Source of the DNA: DATEPR01 sp036273855
GTDB taxonomy: Bacteria > Actinomycetota > Actinomycetes > Mycobacteriales > Pseudonocardiaceae
Length of the DNA stretch: 64,000 nt
Reading direction: 5' to 3'
NCBI GenBank assembly: GCA_036273855.1
Contig: DASUGU010000077.1
Location: forward strand, 98,713 to 162,712
A program made the translations under genes and the position numbers. Each line of letters starts with the position of its first letter. Position 1 is the first letter of the stretch. This document shows positions 17,152-26,604 of the stretch, piece after piece. A model generated the notes under the pieces. The model ran no database searches and was not told where the DNA came from. It was given only the letters and a program-made list of their open reading frames with translations.

Positions 17152-17581
17152 GATCCCTGATCCTCTCGATCACGTGCACGGGCAGCTCGGTTGGCTCGTG
17201 CAGCGAGATGTACCGACCGGTGTAGAGGTCCGCGATCAGGACCCTCGCCACACCGAGGGGGACGCCCAACTCGGCGGCCACCTCGGCCAGCGACACCGGC
17301 CGCTGGGCCAGTTCGACGATCCGCCTGCGCTCGAACCGCAATGGTGCGGACAGCGCGGCGGGCGTCGCCCTGACCAGGGTTTCGATCCGCAGACCGTCGT
17401 GCAGCGGCTGCGTCCTCCCTCTGGTCACGATGAAGGGGCGGACGAAGACACCGTCGTCGGCCACCTGCCCCTCGTCCTCCGGCTGCGCCGGGGGCGTCTC
17501 GTCGAACCAGCCCCGCGGCCGGGCGACCGGGATCATCCGGGGGTCAGGTAGTCGAGGCGTGTCCTCGTCCCCAGGTCTCAC
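17135..17581 (-). CDS. cvnC: CvnC, DUF742 conservon protein
   Basis: A 148-residue DUF742 protein, third member of the conservon. A proline-rich N-terminus (about 45 residues, containing ARPRGWFDE) precedes the winged-helix-like DUF742 core (VRPFIVTRGRT...LRFERRRIVELAQRPVSLAEVAAELGVPLGVARVLI). That core suggests a DNA-binding-like fold. The GTG start has GGGAGGA upstream. It overlaps cvnD, consistent with coupled synthesis. Confidence 0.9.
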   Translation of the reverse strand: MRPGDEDTPRLPDPRMIPVARPRGWFDETPPAQPEDEGQVADDGVFVRPFIVTRGRTQPLHDGLRIETLVRATPAALSAPLRFERRRIVELAQRPVSLAEVAAELGVPLGVARVLIADLYTGRYISLHEPTELPVHVIERIRDLVRAL

Positions 17582-17659
17582 GCGCGTCCTCCCACGGTGA
17601 CGGGCAACGACGATGCACGAAACAGACCCCGGGCGCGCCCCGCCGCGTCCGGCGTCGCC

Positions 17660-18088
17660 TCAGCTCAACAGGGTTTCCCGCAGTTCGGAGATCAGGCCAG
17701 GGGAGAGCAGGCCACCGGCCCGCTCGGCGAGCACCGCGATCTCGTACCCGATGAGGCCGATGTCGCAGTGCTCGTCGGCGAGCACGGCGACGCAACTACC
17801 GTCGCTGATCGTCGAGACGAGCAGGAAACCCTTGCCCATCTCGATCATGATCAGTTTCAGGCCGTCGAAGTCGTAGTAGCGGGAGGCACTCTTGGCCAGG
17901 CTGGCCAGCCCGGACGTGAGCGCCGCGAGCCGGTCGGCCGCCGTCCGGTCCAGACCTTCGGACATGGCGATGAGCAACCCGTCCGACGACACGGCGACGG
18001 CATCCCGCACGCCGTCCGTGCCTCGGACGAAATTGCTCAACAGCCAGTTGAAGCTCTGCGGACTGGCATCCCGGTCCAGGTCAGTCAC
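17660..18088 (-). CDS. cvnB: CvnB, Roadblock/LC7 conservon protein
   Basis: A 142-residue Roadblock/LC7-domain protein. In bacterial systems this fold acts as a GTPase-activating or scaffold partner for Ras-like GTPases such as CvnD. Visible core: FNWLLSNFVRGTDGVRDAVAVSSDGLLIAMSEGL, then LIMIEMGKGFLLVSTISDGSCVAVLAD. The GTG at 18088 is preceded by AGGAGGAG and overlaps the cvnA stop by eight bases. A 78-bp gap to cvnC is the only break in the operon. Confidence 0.92.
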   Translation of the reverse strand: MTDLDRDASPQSFNWLLSNFVRGTDGVRDAVAVSSDGLLIAMSEGLDRTAADRLAALTSGLASLAKSASRYYDFDGLKLIMIEMGKGFLLVSTISDGSCVAVLADEHCDIGLIGYEIAVLAERAGGLLSPGLISELRETLLS

Positions 18089-20696
18089 CCGGCTCCTCCT
18101 CGTATGACACCACGGATTCGGTCGCGGTGAACAGATTCCTGGCCGACGCCTCGCCACGCCGGTGCCCGGCCCGGAACGAGTTCAACATGGTGCTCACCTC
18201 GTTGGGCGACCGGTCCTTCGGCGCCGCGTCGGTCACCGTGTACCGGGTCGTGGACCGGCCGCCGGTGCGCGGCTGGCGTTTCACCAGACCGTTGCGGGTG
18301 CGCTCGATCGGCGCACCGACGGCGACGGGCTCGCGTTCCCGTTCCGGTTCCGGTTCGGCCCGGCTGGGCATGGGTGCCGGGTTCTCCGGCTCGGCCTGAC
18401 TCTCCAGCTCCTGCTCGGTCGGCCAGCGCAGCACCTGTTGACCCAGCAGCGACTCGGGAATCGGCAGCCGCACGGTGTCCATGGTGTCCGCCGAGGACAC
18501 CACCGGCACGGTCGTCTCCGACGGCACGGTGGACACCGGAGCGGTCAGGGCCGGCGCCCGCGCGGGCGCCGGCAGCGCGACCGGGGTGGGCAGCGCCGGG
18601 GCCTGCGGCTCGGCGGGCGCCTGCTCGGCCACGATCTGCCGGGGTTCGGCGTTCGGGCCGTCGGTGAGCACCTCCGGCGGCAGCAGCATGCGGGCGGTGA
18701 TGCCGCTGACCGGCGACTCGCCCAGCTCCACCTGCACGTCCAGTTGCCGCGCCAGGCGGCCGACGACGTAGTGGCCGAGGAACCGGGTCGGCGCGACCAG
18801 AAAGTTCTCCTCGTCCCGCAGGCGGGCCTTGGCCTTCTCCAGTTCGTCCCTGGGCATGCCGACGCCGTAGTCCACCACGGCCAGCAGGTAGCGGTTGCCG
18901 GTCCGGCGGCCGTAGATCTCCACCTCGACGTCCGGCGACGAGAACGACAGGCCGTTCTCCACCAGCTCGGCGAGCATGTGCGCGATCTCGGCGACGACCG
19001 GGCCGACCACCCACGCGTCGTCCACCCGCCGCAGCACCACCCGGCGGTAGTCCTCCACTTCGGACAGCGCGGCGCGGATCACGTCGGCCACCGGCAGGGG
19101 AGCGGACCACGGGCGGGGACTGGTCTCGCCGACCAGCACCAGCAGGCTCTCCGCGTTGCGGCGCATGCGGGTGGCCAGGTGGTCCAGTTCGAACATGTTG
19201 GCCAGCGCGTTCGGGTCGAGCTCCTCGCGCTCGAACTCGCTGATCAGGGAGAGCTGGCGGCGCACCAGGTTCTGGTTGCGGCGGCCCAGGTTGGCCAGCG
19301 ACACCGTGGTGTTGCGGCGGATCAGCGCCTGCTCGCTGGCCAGCGTGAGCGCGGTGTTCTGCACGCGGTCCAGCGCTGTCGCGACCAGCTGGATCTCGGT
19401 CGCCGCGTGTGCCGGGACGGTCACCGGCGGTGGCGCCGGTACGTCGGTCTCGGTGGTCTGCATCAGTGCCACCGTCTCGGGCAGGCGTCGCGCCGACACC
19501 ACGTCGGCGTCCCTGGCCAGCGTGCCCAGCGGGCCGATGACCGACCGCGCGGCACCGACCACCAGGGCGATCATCGCGGCGATGGTCAGCACGGCCAGCA
19601 CGCTGATCCCGATCAGCAGTGCGGTCGCGGTGGCGCGCAGGCTGTCCGCGCGGGCGGTGATGTCGCGGCCGACGCTCTGCTGCACCCCGCGCAGGCTGTC
19701 CAGCTGGGAGTTCATCGAGTCCGACCAGGACACCGGGTCCACCCGGCCGGCCAGCGTGCCCGACGACGAGTTGATGGCCACGCCCTCGTCCTGCACGGAC
19801 TGGTCGCCGGCCGGCGACTGGAGTGTCGCGTCCAGGTCGGCCCGCTCGTCCTGGGTGGCGAACTGGTCGAACGTGGCGATCGCGGCCTGCTTCTGGCCCA
19901 GCACCTGGACGAACTTGCTGTAGTTGTCCACGCTCATGTGGTTGGAGGCGAACACCGCGGACAGCAGGCCCTGTTCCTGACCGGAGTACTCCTTGATGTC
20001 ACCGAGCGCGTACAGCGCCTGCAGCCCGTGCCGGAGCGTGCCGTCCTGGGCCTGGTCCAGTCCTAGGTCGAGCGCGTTCAGCGAGGCGATGGCGTCGGAG
20101 TAGAAGGCGAACGTCGGCGCGTCCTGGGCCCGCTCCTGGTCGACCGCGGAGCGGATCGTGGTCAGACCGTCCAGCTTGGCCAGTGCCGTCCGGACCTGGT
20201 CGACGCCCGCGTCGCTGAGGCCGGTGTCGGCGATGGTCCGGTTCAGCGCGCCGAGCGCGAGGTCGGTCTGCTGGCGCTGCGGCACGATCTGCGCCTGGAA
20301 CTGGCTGCCGCCGCCGAGCAGGCCGTTGGTGAGGGCGCGCTCCTTCTGCAACTGCTGCACGGCGTCCTGCACCCGCAGCACCACCGTGACGATGCGGCTG
20401 GTCTGGGTCGCCGCCTGGTAGTTGGCCACCTCGTTGCTGATCAGGAAACCCAGCAGCACCAACACCAGGGCCAGCGACACCACCAGGATGCGGACCAGCT
20501 TGGCCCGGATCGACCTCGGCCGGAACATCGCCCGGAAGACCCGGCCCGCCGATGATCCCGACGCCTGCGGCCGGACCCGCGACGGTGGCTGTGGTTGCGC
20601 CGAGCCCGCCGGTAACGGCCATCTCGGCCCCGACCACTCGGGCGTTGCCACTGATCCGCCGTCCCCCTCGGCGGGGGGAACACGGTGATGCACCAC
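18081..20696 (-). CDS. cvnA: CvnA, conservon sensor with nitrate/nitrite-type sensing domain
   Basis: An 871-residue membrane protein heading the conservon. A membrane helix at about 65-88 is followed by a 260-residue outer NIT-type sensing domain, a second helix at about 350-378 and a HAMP-like linker. The cytoplasmic part has LDHLATRMRRN in the dimerisation region and a GHKL ATPase domain (ENGLSFSSPDVEVEI near 573, VDYGVGMP). A long low-complexity C-terminus follows. GTG at 20696 has GGAGG four bases upstream. The ligand is unknown; NIT domains respond to nitrate or nitrite in the proteobacterial proteins that name them. Confidence 0.9.
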   Translation of the reverse strand: MVHHRVPPAEGDGGSVATPEWSGPRWPLPAGSAQPQPPSRVRPQASGSSAGRVFRAMFRPRSIRAKLVRILVVSLALVLVLLGFLISNEVANYQAATQTSRIVTVVLRVQDAVQQLQKERALTNGLLGGGSQFQAQIVPQRQQTDLALGALNRTIADTGLSDAGVDQVRTALAKLDGLTTIRSAVDQERAQDAPTFAFYSDAIASLNALDLGLDQAQDGTLRHGLQALYALGDIKEYSGQEQGLLSAVFASNHMSVDNYSKFVQVLGQKQAAIATFDQFATQDERADLDATLQSPAGDQSVQDEGVAINSSSGTLAGRVDPVSWSDSMNSQLDSLRGVQQSVGRDITARADSLRATATALLIGISVLAVLTIAAMIALVVGAARSVIGPLGTLARDADVVSARRLPETVALMQTTETDVPAPPPVTVPAHAATEIQLVATALDRVQNTALTLASEQALIRRNTTVSLANLGRRNQNLVRRQLSLISEFEREELDPNALANMFELDHLATRMRRNAESLLVLVGETSPRPWSAPLPVADVIRAALSEVEDYRRVVLRRVDDAWVVGPVVAEIAHMLAELVENGLSFSSPDVEVEIYGRRTGNRYLLAVVDYGVGMPRDELEKAKARLRDEENFLVAPTRFLGHYVVGRLARQLDVQVELGESPVSGITARMLLPPEVLTDGPNAEPRQIVAEQAPAEPQAPALPTPVALPAPARAPALTAPVSTVPSETTVPVVSSADTMDTVRLPIPESLLGQQVLRWPTEQELESQAEPENPAPMPSRAEPEPEREREPVAVGAPIERTRNGLVKRQPRTGGRSTTRYTVTDAAPKDRSPNEVSTMLNSFRAGHRRGEASARNLFTATESVVSYEEEPGD

Positions 20697-20910
20697 GCTA
20701 CCTCCGCAGGATGGTTCTCGACTCCTCGCTCACCGCCGACATCACGTCGATCGGAATTGCGTCGCCGGAGACGGCGCATCTTAACCATGAATGCGCGGTT
20801 CGGACCAGACTGTGCCCCTGGATTAGGGAATCTGGCGATCGAATTTCTTCGGTCACGTAGCCGTTTCGATCGAACGCGCTGCGTAGTGTCCGGGAGGAAC
20901 GACGTGAAAC

Positions 20911-20936
20911 GGACCGGTCCGCCGTGGACGGTCCAC
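20911..20936 (-). terminator. Hairpin downstream of the solitary binding-protein gene
   Basis: Just past the stop of the gene ending at 20956 the sequence can pair GGACCG (20911-20916) with CGGTCC (20929-20934). It also contains the palindrome GTGGACGGTCCAC (20924-20936). A G/C hairpin without a U tract is common for actinomycete termination. The rest of the gap to cvnA (20697-20955) must hold the conservon promoter; no consensus was recognised. Confidence 0.35.
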
Positions 20937-20955
20937 CTGGTACGGCGAAATCCGG

Positions 20956-22272
20956 TTAGAAGGTCGTCGGCGGCAGCGGGTGCGGCTGGTTCCAGGTGGT
21001 GACCGGGGCGTCCTGGTCGTCGGTCACGTAGACCGGGCCGGACAGCACCGACTGCCCCCTGGTCAGGGTGGTGATCTGGGCGCCCGCCATGCCGTCGTGG
21101 TCGGTCGCGGAGAATCGGTACGGCGCCAGGTTCGGCCCCTGGAACGTCGACCCCTTGGTGGCGATGGCGTGCAGCAGTCCCTCGCGGGTCAGGTTCGGTC
21201 CGGCGGCGCGCAGCGCCTCGTACGTCCCGTAGGCCAGGGTCATTCCGCTGACCGTGTAGAAATCGAACGGCTGCCCCGGCTCGTAGGTGTCGTGCACGTT
21301 GCGGAACAACTGGACCCACGGGTTCTTCAGGTCGCTGGGCGATGGCAGGTAGCTGTCCGAGATCAACCCGTTGGCGATATTGATGTCCGCGGCGCCCTTG
21401 GAGAGCTGCTTGATGAGCCCGTTCAGCGTGGTCGGATCCGTGCCGACGTTGCTGGCCACGAACGCCGGGTGGTAGTTGAGCTGGGCCGCGGTGAGCAACG
21501 CGACGGCCACCGCCGCCGGGATGCCGAAGATCACGACCACCTGCGCGTGGGCCGCCTTGGCCGCGCCGATCTGGGCGGCCAGACCGCTGGTCAGGTAGTT
21601 GGCGTCGTAGGACTGCTGCGTCACGACCTGGTTGGTGGGCAGGAGCTGGCTGAGCCCCTCCTGGCTGTTCTGGCCCAGGTCGTCGTCCTGCAGCAGGTAG
21701 GCCACGCGCTGGTTGGGGAAGTTGGTGCGCACGTACTGGCCGAGCACCTTCCCCTCGATCTTGTAGTCGGGGAAGTAGCCGTACGTGTACGGCAGGTTGC
21801 TGGGGTTGTTGAAGCAGATGCAACCGCTGTTCACGAACAGGTCGGGCACCTTGTTGTCGGTCAGGTAGTCGACGACGGCCTCGTGTGTCGCGGTGCCCAG
21901 GCCGCCGACCATCGCGAAGATCTTGTCCTTGCTGACCAGCGTCTGGGTCTCGCTGTAGGTCTTGACGGGGTTGTACTGGTCGTCCTTGTAGTCGAACGTG
22001 ATCGATCTACCGTAGATACCGCCGTGCGCGTTGATGTAGCGGAAGAATGCCGCTGCCGCACCGGAGATCTCGGAGTAGCCGGGCGCCGCGGGGCCGGTGA
22101 GCGGCTGGTGACTGCCCAGAACGATCGTTTTCGACGTAACGCCGGGCGTGCTGGTGACGCCATTCTGTGACGTGAAGTGCAGCGCCACCAGCACGGCCGC
22201 GACGACGGCGACCACCGTTAACACGGCCAACATCCAAATACGCGTGGAGATCCGGCCGGTACGGTGAGTCAC
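20956..22272 (-). CDS. Solitary branched-chain-type substrate-binding protein
   Basis: A 438-residue type-1 periplasmic-binding-protein (LivK-like). An N-terminal hydrophobic segment (about 12-32) has no lipobox Cys, so it is membrane-anchored or secreted. The core begins KTIVLGSHQPLTGPAAPGYSEISGAAAAFF, the usual amide/amino-acid-binding pattern. GTG at 22272 is six bases from AGGAGG. No LivHMGF genes accompany it; the next gene upstream is an MFS permease 109 bp away. Its partner is therefore unclear. Confidence 0.85.
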   Translation of the reverse strand: MTHRTGRISTRIWMLAVLTVVAVVAAVLVALHFTSQNGVTSTPGVTSKTIVLGSHQPLTGPAAPGYSEISGAAAAFFRYINAHGGIYGRSITFDYKDDQYNPVKTYSETQTLVSKDKIFAMVGGLGTATHEAVVDYLTDNKVPDLFVNSGCICFNNPSNLPYTYGYFPDYKIEGKVLGQYVRTNFPNQRVAYLLQDDDLGQNSQEGLSQLLPTNQVVTQQSYDANYLTSGLAAQIGAAKAAHAQVVVIFGIPAAVAVALLTAAQLNYHPAFVASNVGTDPTTLNGLIKQLSKGAADINIANGLISDSYLPSPSDLKNPWVQLFRNVHDTYEPGQPFDFYTVSGMTLAYGTYEALRAAGPNLTREGLLHAIATKGSTFQGPNLAPYRFSATDHDGMAGAQITTLTRGQSVLSGPVYVTDDQDAPVTTWNQPHPLPPTTF

Positions 22273-22381
22273 GATTCCTCCTTGTAGCCAGGCCACCAGG
22301 TTCACTCGGAGTCTGGCAGCCTGCTTGGAACCGTGGTCGGACGTCGTAGTGCTCTGGATTCAGGTTGTTTCTGTTGCCCGG

Positions 22382-24088
22382 TCAGCTTTCCGCTGACATG
22401 GCGGCGAGCTCCGCGTCCACCTTCTTCTGGTGTTCCGCGAGGTCCTGCAATGCCTTGCGCCGGCTCCACCGACCGCTCATCACGAAGATCAACGGTATGA
22501 AGACGACCTGGCCCCCGATGCAGACCCACCACCAACTCTGCCACTGACCGGGTGTCGAACGCGAGGCTTGTTCAACTTCGGTTCCGTGCGTCTGGAGAAA
22601 CGCCAGGTCAGCCTTGGGGACGGCGGCCGCGGCCTGGAGTCGTTGGGTGGCGGTCGCCTGGTCGACGTTGAGCTTCTGGGCGATTTCGCCGATCGCGGTG
22701 ACGGCCGCGGCCTGGTCGGCGGGTGTCGCGTTCAGTGTCGCCAGCGTCTTCGGGTCGATGGCGCTGATGGTGGCCAGTTCCGGCGCGTACTTCGCGGACA
22801 GCGTGGCGACCTGGGTGCCGTACTGCACCAGAGGTGTCACCGAACTGACCACGAACGGCAGCAGGAAGATCGAGATGGCCACGACGGCCCGGATGATCCA
22901 GCCCCAGACCGCGAGACCGGTGGCGGTCAGTGCCGGGTTGCGCTGCTCCACCGTCTCGGTGAAGCTCGCCATCCACGGCGCGTACGCGATGCCCATGAAC
23001 ACGGCCAGCAGGCTGATGAGCACCACGAACGTGTAGTAGCCGGTCTGCGGATGGGTGGCCCGCATGAGGAACAGGATCGACATCACGATCGCGCCCACCG
23101 CGCCCACCACCATGAACGGTTTGCGGACCTTCATCTTGTCCGACACCACTCCCACGATGATCAACGCCACGGCGTCGAAGGCCCAGAACCAGTTCCCGAT
23201 GCCGTTGGCCTGGGACAGGCTGAAGCCGAAGATCGTGGTGAAGTAGATCGTGAAGAACCCGACCGCGGTGTAGTAGAGGATCAGGAACACCGCGATGGCG
23301 AACGCCGAACCGATGATGTTGACGTGCATCATCTGCCGCCACGGCCGGCTGGTGTCCACGGACACGCCGGACGCCTTGGCCTCCACCAGTGCCCGGTCCC
23401 TGATGCTCACCATCAACTGGTCGCGCAGGTTCGGCGAGAGCTCACGCAGACCGAACAGGGCGATGACGAAGACCACCAGGCCGACGATGCCGCAGATGAG
23501 GAACTGGTCCTGCCAGCGCGGCAGGGCGCCCAGCGTGTGACTGGACACTTCGGACACCACGAGGCTGCCCACCACCGGACCGAGCGTCCAGAAGCCCATC
23601 GCCGAGGCGCGACCCAACTGCGGGGAGAAGTCACGGACCAGAGCCGGCGTCGCCACCAGGATGATGCCCTCGACGAACGCGACCAGAACCGAGACGAGCC
23701 CGAACACGAAGGCGTTGGGGGCGTTCGGGATACCGAACGCGATGAGCAGCCCGGTGACGAGCAGGCCGTAGGTCACCATGTTCGCCCGACCCCACCGGTC
23801 GGCCAGACCGGCCAGCAGCGACGAGAAGGCGCCGATGGCGCTGCCCACCACGGTGATGTTCACGTAGAACGTGAAGCTCATGTTGTAGTCGGCGATGATG
23901 GCCGGACTGACCGCGCCACCGACGTACAGCTCGTAGTACAGGATGATGGTCGCCAGCACGACGATGGCGAGGTACCAGTACCGCCGTCCTGTGTTCGGGT
24001 AGTGGTTGAGCCTGCGGTCCCAGAACAACCGGTATAACGGGTTGCCCGGTTGCGCGTGTTCGGCTTCGACGGGGATGACTGCGGCCAT
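22382..24088 (-). CDS. MFS transporter with large extracytoplasmic loop
   Basis: A 568-residue major-facilitator permease with about twelve hydrophobic helices and the conserved loop GLADRWGRANM between helices 2 and 3. Unusually, about 105 residues rich in Ala, Gln and Thr (roughly 430-535) separate helix 11 from the last helix. They should lie outside the membrane, and the C-terminus is charged. The ATG at 24088 has AGGAGG four bases upstream, inside a hairpin. It is divergent from a TetR regulator followed by an acyl-CoA ligase, so a carboxylic acid is a plausible substrate. Confidence 0.85.
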   Translation of the reverse strand: MAAVIPVEAEHAQPGNPLYRLFWDRRLNHYPNTGRRYWYLAIVVLATIILYYELYVGGAVSPAIIADYNMSFTFYVNITVVGSAIGAFSSLLAGLADRWGRANMVTYGLLVTGLLIAFGIPNAPNAFVFGLVSVLVAFVEGIILVATPALVRDFSPQLGRASAMGFWTLGPVVGSLVVSEVSSHTLGALPRWQDQFLICGIVGLVVFVIALFGLRELSPNLRDQLMVSIRDRALVEAKASGVSVDTSRPWRQMMHVNIIGSAFAIAVFLILYYTAVGFFTIYFTTIFGFSLSQANGIGNWFWAFDAVALIIVGVVSDKMKVRKPFMVVGAVGAIVMSILFLMRATHPQTGYYTFVVLISLLAVFMGIAYAPWMASFTETVEQRNPALTATGLAVWGWIIRAVVAISIFLLPFVVSSVTPLVQYGTQVATLSAKYAPELATISAIDPKTLATLNATPADQAAAVTAIGEIAQKLNVDQATATQRLQAAAAVPKADLAFLQTHGTEVEQASRSTPGQWQSWWWVCIGGQVVFIPLIFVMSGRWSRRKALQDLAEHQKKVDAELAAMSAES

Positions 24089-24092
24089 GCCG

Positions 24093-24108
24093 CCTCCTTC
24101 GGAGGAGG
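24093..24108 (-). promoter_or_regulatory. Hairpin sequestering the MFS ribosome binding site
   Basis: In the transcript, CCUCCU pairs perfectly with AGGAGG across the 4-base loop CCGA. AGGAGG is the Shine-Dalgarno of the MFS gene, four bases before its ATG. The fold would hide the ribosome site and lower or regulate translation. Seen directly in sequence; regulation is inferred. Confidence 0.5.
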
Positions 24109-24273
24109 AAACACGGCCTTCCGGCCACCGGGGGAACCGGCTTCGTCGGCGGTCGGTCGGCCGTGGCCGTCGCATGGCATCGGCTGCCACATCTGTCAGG
24201 CCGCCCGTAACGGGGGAGCCGGAACTCGTGCGCGACGCCGGTGTCCGCAACGATATGGTGGGGGTAGGTCACT

Positions 24274-24289
24274 AGTACGCCCACGTACT
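24274..24289. promoter_or_regulatory. Candidate TetR operator
   Basis: Perfect inverted repeat AGTACG-CCCA-CGTACT centred between the divergent MFS gene and the TetR gene, 18 bases before the TetR start. Position and symmetry fit an autoregulatory TetR operator that also controls the permease promoter. Confidence 0.6.
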
Positions 24290-24306
24290 TTAGAGGCAGT
24301 ATCACA

Positions 24307-24990
24307 GTGGTACAAGAGGGTTCGCTGGCCAGGACACATGGCAAAGCCCCTGGGCTCCCCAGGGGTCGCTCGAGCCTGCCCCAGTCCGCGGTCCGAGCCG
24401 CCCAGCGCCAGCGGTTGCTGGCCGCCGCGATCGCCGCCGTCGCCGAATCCGGTTACCAGTCCGTGACTGTCGCCGACATGGTCCGGCGGGCCAAGGTGTC
24501 CCGAGCGGCGTTCTACGTCCACTTCGCGGACAAGGAGGACTGCTTCCTGGCGGCGACCCGGCACGGCGGCCTCCTACTGGTGGACGCCGTGGTGACGGCG
24601 ACCAGGGGCGTGCCGGCGGACGCGCCCCCGGAGGACCTGCTGCGCGCCGGCTGCCGCGCGTTCCTGGGTTTCCTGGCCGGCGAACCCGCGTTCGCGCGGG
24701 TGTTCTACATCGACATGCCGGCCGCCGGTGCCGGCGCGGTCGCCCGGATGGACGCCGCGCAACACCGATTCGCCGAACTGAACAGGGAATGGCACGAACG
24801 GGCCAGAACGCGCTGTCCGGAATGGCCTGAACTGCCCTACGACGCCTATCTCGGGCTGTCCGGCGCCACCACCGAACTGGTCAGCGTCCGCGTGCGGCAC
24901 GGGAGAACGGCCGAACTACCCGAACTGGAGGACACGCTCGTCGCTCTGCACCTGGCCGTGATGGCCGGGCACGCATGGGAGTCAAGGTAG
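24307..24990 (+). CDS. TetR-family transcriptional regulator
   Basis: A 227-residue TetR-type repressor. The helix-turn-helix is at about residues 54-82 (SVTVADMVRRAKVSRAAFYVHFADKEDCFLA), and a helical ligand-binding domain follows. A basic N-terminal extension of about 30 residues precedes the DNA-binding domain if GTG 24307 is used. It probably controls itself, the divergent MFS gene and the acyl-CoA ligase gene that begins 26 bases after its stop. The ligand may be the ligase substrate or its CoA ester. Confidence 0.88.
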   Translation: MVQEGSLARTHGKAPGLPRGRSSLPQSAVRAAQRQRLLAAAIAAVAESGYQSVTVADMVRRAKVSRAAFYVHFADKEDCFLAATRHGGLLLVDAVVTATRGVPADAPPEDLLRAGCRAFLGFLAGEPAFARVFYIDMPAAGAGAVARMDAAQHRFAELNREWHERARTRCPEWPELPYDAYLGLSGATTELVSVRVRHGRTAELPELEDTLVALHLAVMAGHAWESR

Positions 24991-25016
24991 GACACGTCGG
25001 ACGGGAGAGGACTGGG

Positions 25017-26558
25017 ATGGGCGAACACAACCTGGCCAGGCAGGCGGAGCGGCAAACCGACCGGCTCGGCGACTTCGACTCGCTGTTCTTCGAGGGCACC
25101 TGGTGGTCCACCGGCACCCTGGCCGACCGCGCCGCCAGGCTGGCCAACGGGCTGATCGCCCAGGGCGTCGGTCCCGGTGACCGGGTCGTCGTGCTGATGG
25201 CCAACTGTCCGGAAGTGACCATGACGTACACCGCGCTGTGGCGGGCGGGCGCGGTCATCACCCCGGTCATCTTCCTGGTGAGCGAGAAGGAACTGCACAA
25301 CGTCCTGGCCGACTCCGGTGCGGTCGCCGTGGTCACCACGCCGGAGTTCCTGCCGAAGGTCAACGCGGCCCTGGAGGGCGTGTCGACGGTCAAGTTCGTG
25401 GTACTGGCCGGTGCCGGCGACGCGACGTCCACGGTCCCGGTGTTCGAGCACGCCGAACTGTCGGCGGGCGACCCGGGTTCGATCGTCGACCGCGCCGACG
25501 ACGACCTCGCCGCCCTGCTCTACACCGGCGGCACCACCGGCCGGTCCAAGGGCGTGCCGCTGACCCACGCCAACCTGTTCTGGTGCGGATCGTCGTCCCG
25601 GGAGGCGTCCGAGTCGCCGGAGGAGGACCTGAACAGCACGCTGCTGCCGCTGCCCCTGGCGCACGCCTACGGCCTGCTGGTCACCTGCATCGGCATGCAC
25701 CAGCCCAAGCCGCACCAGAGCGTGCTGATGCGCTGGTTCGACGCGGCAGGCTGGGTCAAGCTGGCCGCCGAGCACAAGATCAGCCGCAGCGCGCTGGTCC
25801 CGTCGATGATCCAGATGCTCCTCGCCCAGCCGCTGGAGGAGGCCGACCTGTCCGCGCTGACCGCCGTCTCGTCCGGTGCCGCGCCGCTGGCCGCCGACGT
25901 GCGGGACGAGTTCGAGGCCAGGGTGCCCGGCGTGACCGTGTACGAGGGCTACGGCTGCACCGAGTCCGCGTCCATCATCTCCTCGACGCCACTGGGCAAG
26001 CGGCGCAAGGGCAGCGTCGGCATCCCGGTGCCCGGCTGCGAGGTCACCATCCGCGACGAGCAGGACAACGAGCTGCCCGCCGGCACCGACGGCGAGATCT
26101 GTGTCCGCTCGCCGGGCGTGATGTCCGGCTACTGGCACGCGCCCGACGTGACCGCCTCGACCCTGGTCGGCGGCTGGCTGCACACCGGCGACATCGGGCA
26201 CGCGGACGACGACGGCTACCTCTACGTCGTGGACCGCAAGAAGGACCTCATCATCCGTGGCGGGTTCAACGTGTACCCGAGGGACGTCGAGGACGTCCTG
26301 CTCGCCCACCCCGCGGTGGCCATGGCGGCCGTGGTCGGCAGGCCGGACACGCGGCTGGGCGAGGAGGTCGTCGCGTTCGTGTCGCTGCGGTCGGGTGTCG
26401 ACACGACCCAGGACGAGCTGACCGCGTTCGCCAAGGAGCGGCTGGCCGCCAACAAGTACCCGAGAGAGATCCGGATCGTCGAGCAGGTGCCGCTGACCAG
26501 CGTCGGCAAGCTGGACCGCAAGCGGTTGCGCGACCTGGTGCGCCAGCGGGACGCATGA
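25017..26558 (+). CDS. AMP-dependent acyl-CoA synthetase
   Basis: A 513-residue ANL-superfamily ligase that activates a carboxylic acid via an acyl-AMP to a CoA thioester. The P-loop-like YTGGTTGRSKG lies near residue 170, GYGCTES at the acyl pocket, and GWLHTGDIG at the hinge. The catalytic Lys is in SVGKLDRK, about residue 499. It is shorter than long-chain FadD (about 560-600), which favours a medium-chain, aromatic or dicarboxylic substrate. GGGAGAGG precedes the ATG. It is likely cotranscribed with the TetR gene. Confidence 0.88.
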   Translation: MGEHNLARQAERQTDRLGDFDSLFFEGTWWSTGTLADRAARLANGLIAQGVGPGDRVVVLMANCPEVTMTYTALWRAGAVITPVIFLVSEKELHNVLADSGAVAVVTTPEFLPKVNAALEGVSTVKFVVLAGAGDATSTVPVFEHAELSAGDPGSIVDRADDDLAALLYTGGTTGRSKGVPLTHANLFWCGSSSREASESPEEDLNSTLLPLPLAHAYGLLVTCIGMHQPKPHQSVLMRWFDAAGWVKLAAEHKISRSALVPSMIQMLLAQPLEEADLSALTAVSSGAAPLAADVRDEFEARVPGVTVYEGYGCTESASIISSTPLGKRRKGSVGIPVPGCEVTIRDEQDNELPAGTDGEICVRSPGVMSGYWHAPDVTASTLVGGWLHTGDIGHADDDGYLYVVDRKKDLIIRGGFNVYPRDVEDVLLAHPAVAMAAVVGRPDTRLGEEVVAFVSLRSGVDTTQDELTAFAKERLAANKYPREIRIVEQVPLTSVGKLDRKRLRDLVRQRDA

Positions 26559-26604
26559 GGGCAAGCGGGGGACCGGTCGCGTCGTGGTGTGTCACCATGG
26601 CTTC

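Noticed and set aside
20904..21002. Rightward 32-residue ORF with a good ribosome site (GGGAGG, six bases before GTG)
   Set aside because: It overlaps the 3' end of the binding-protein gene antisense and the hairpin at 20911-20936. The product is basic and without recognisable features, so the ribosome site is probably chance.
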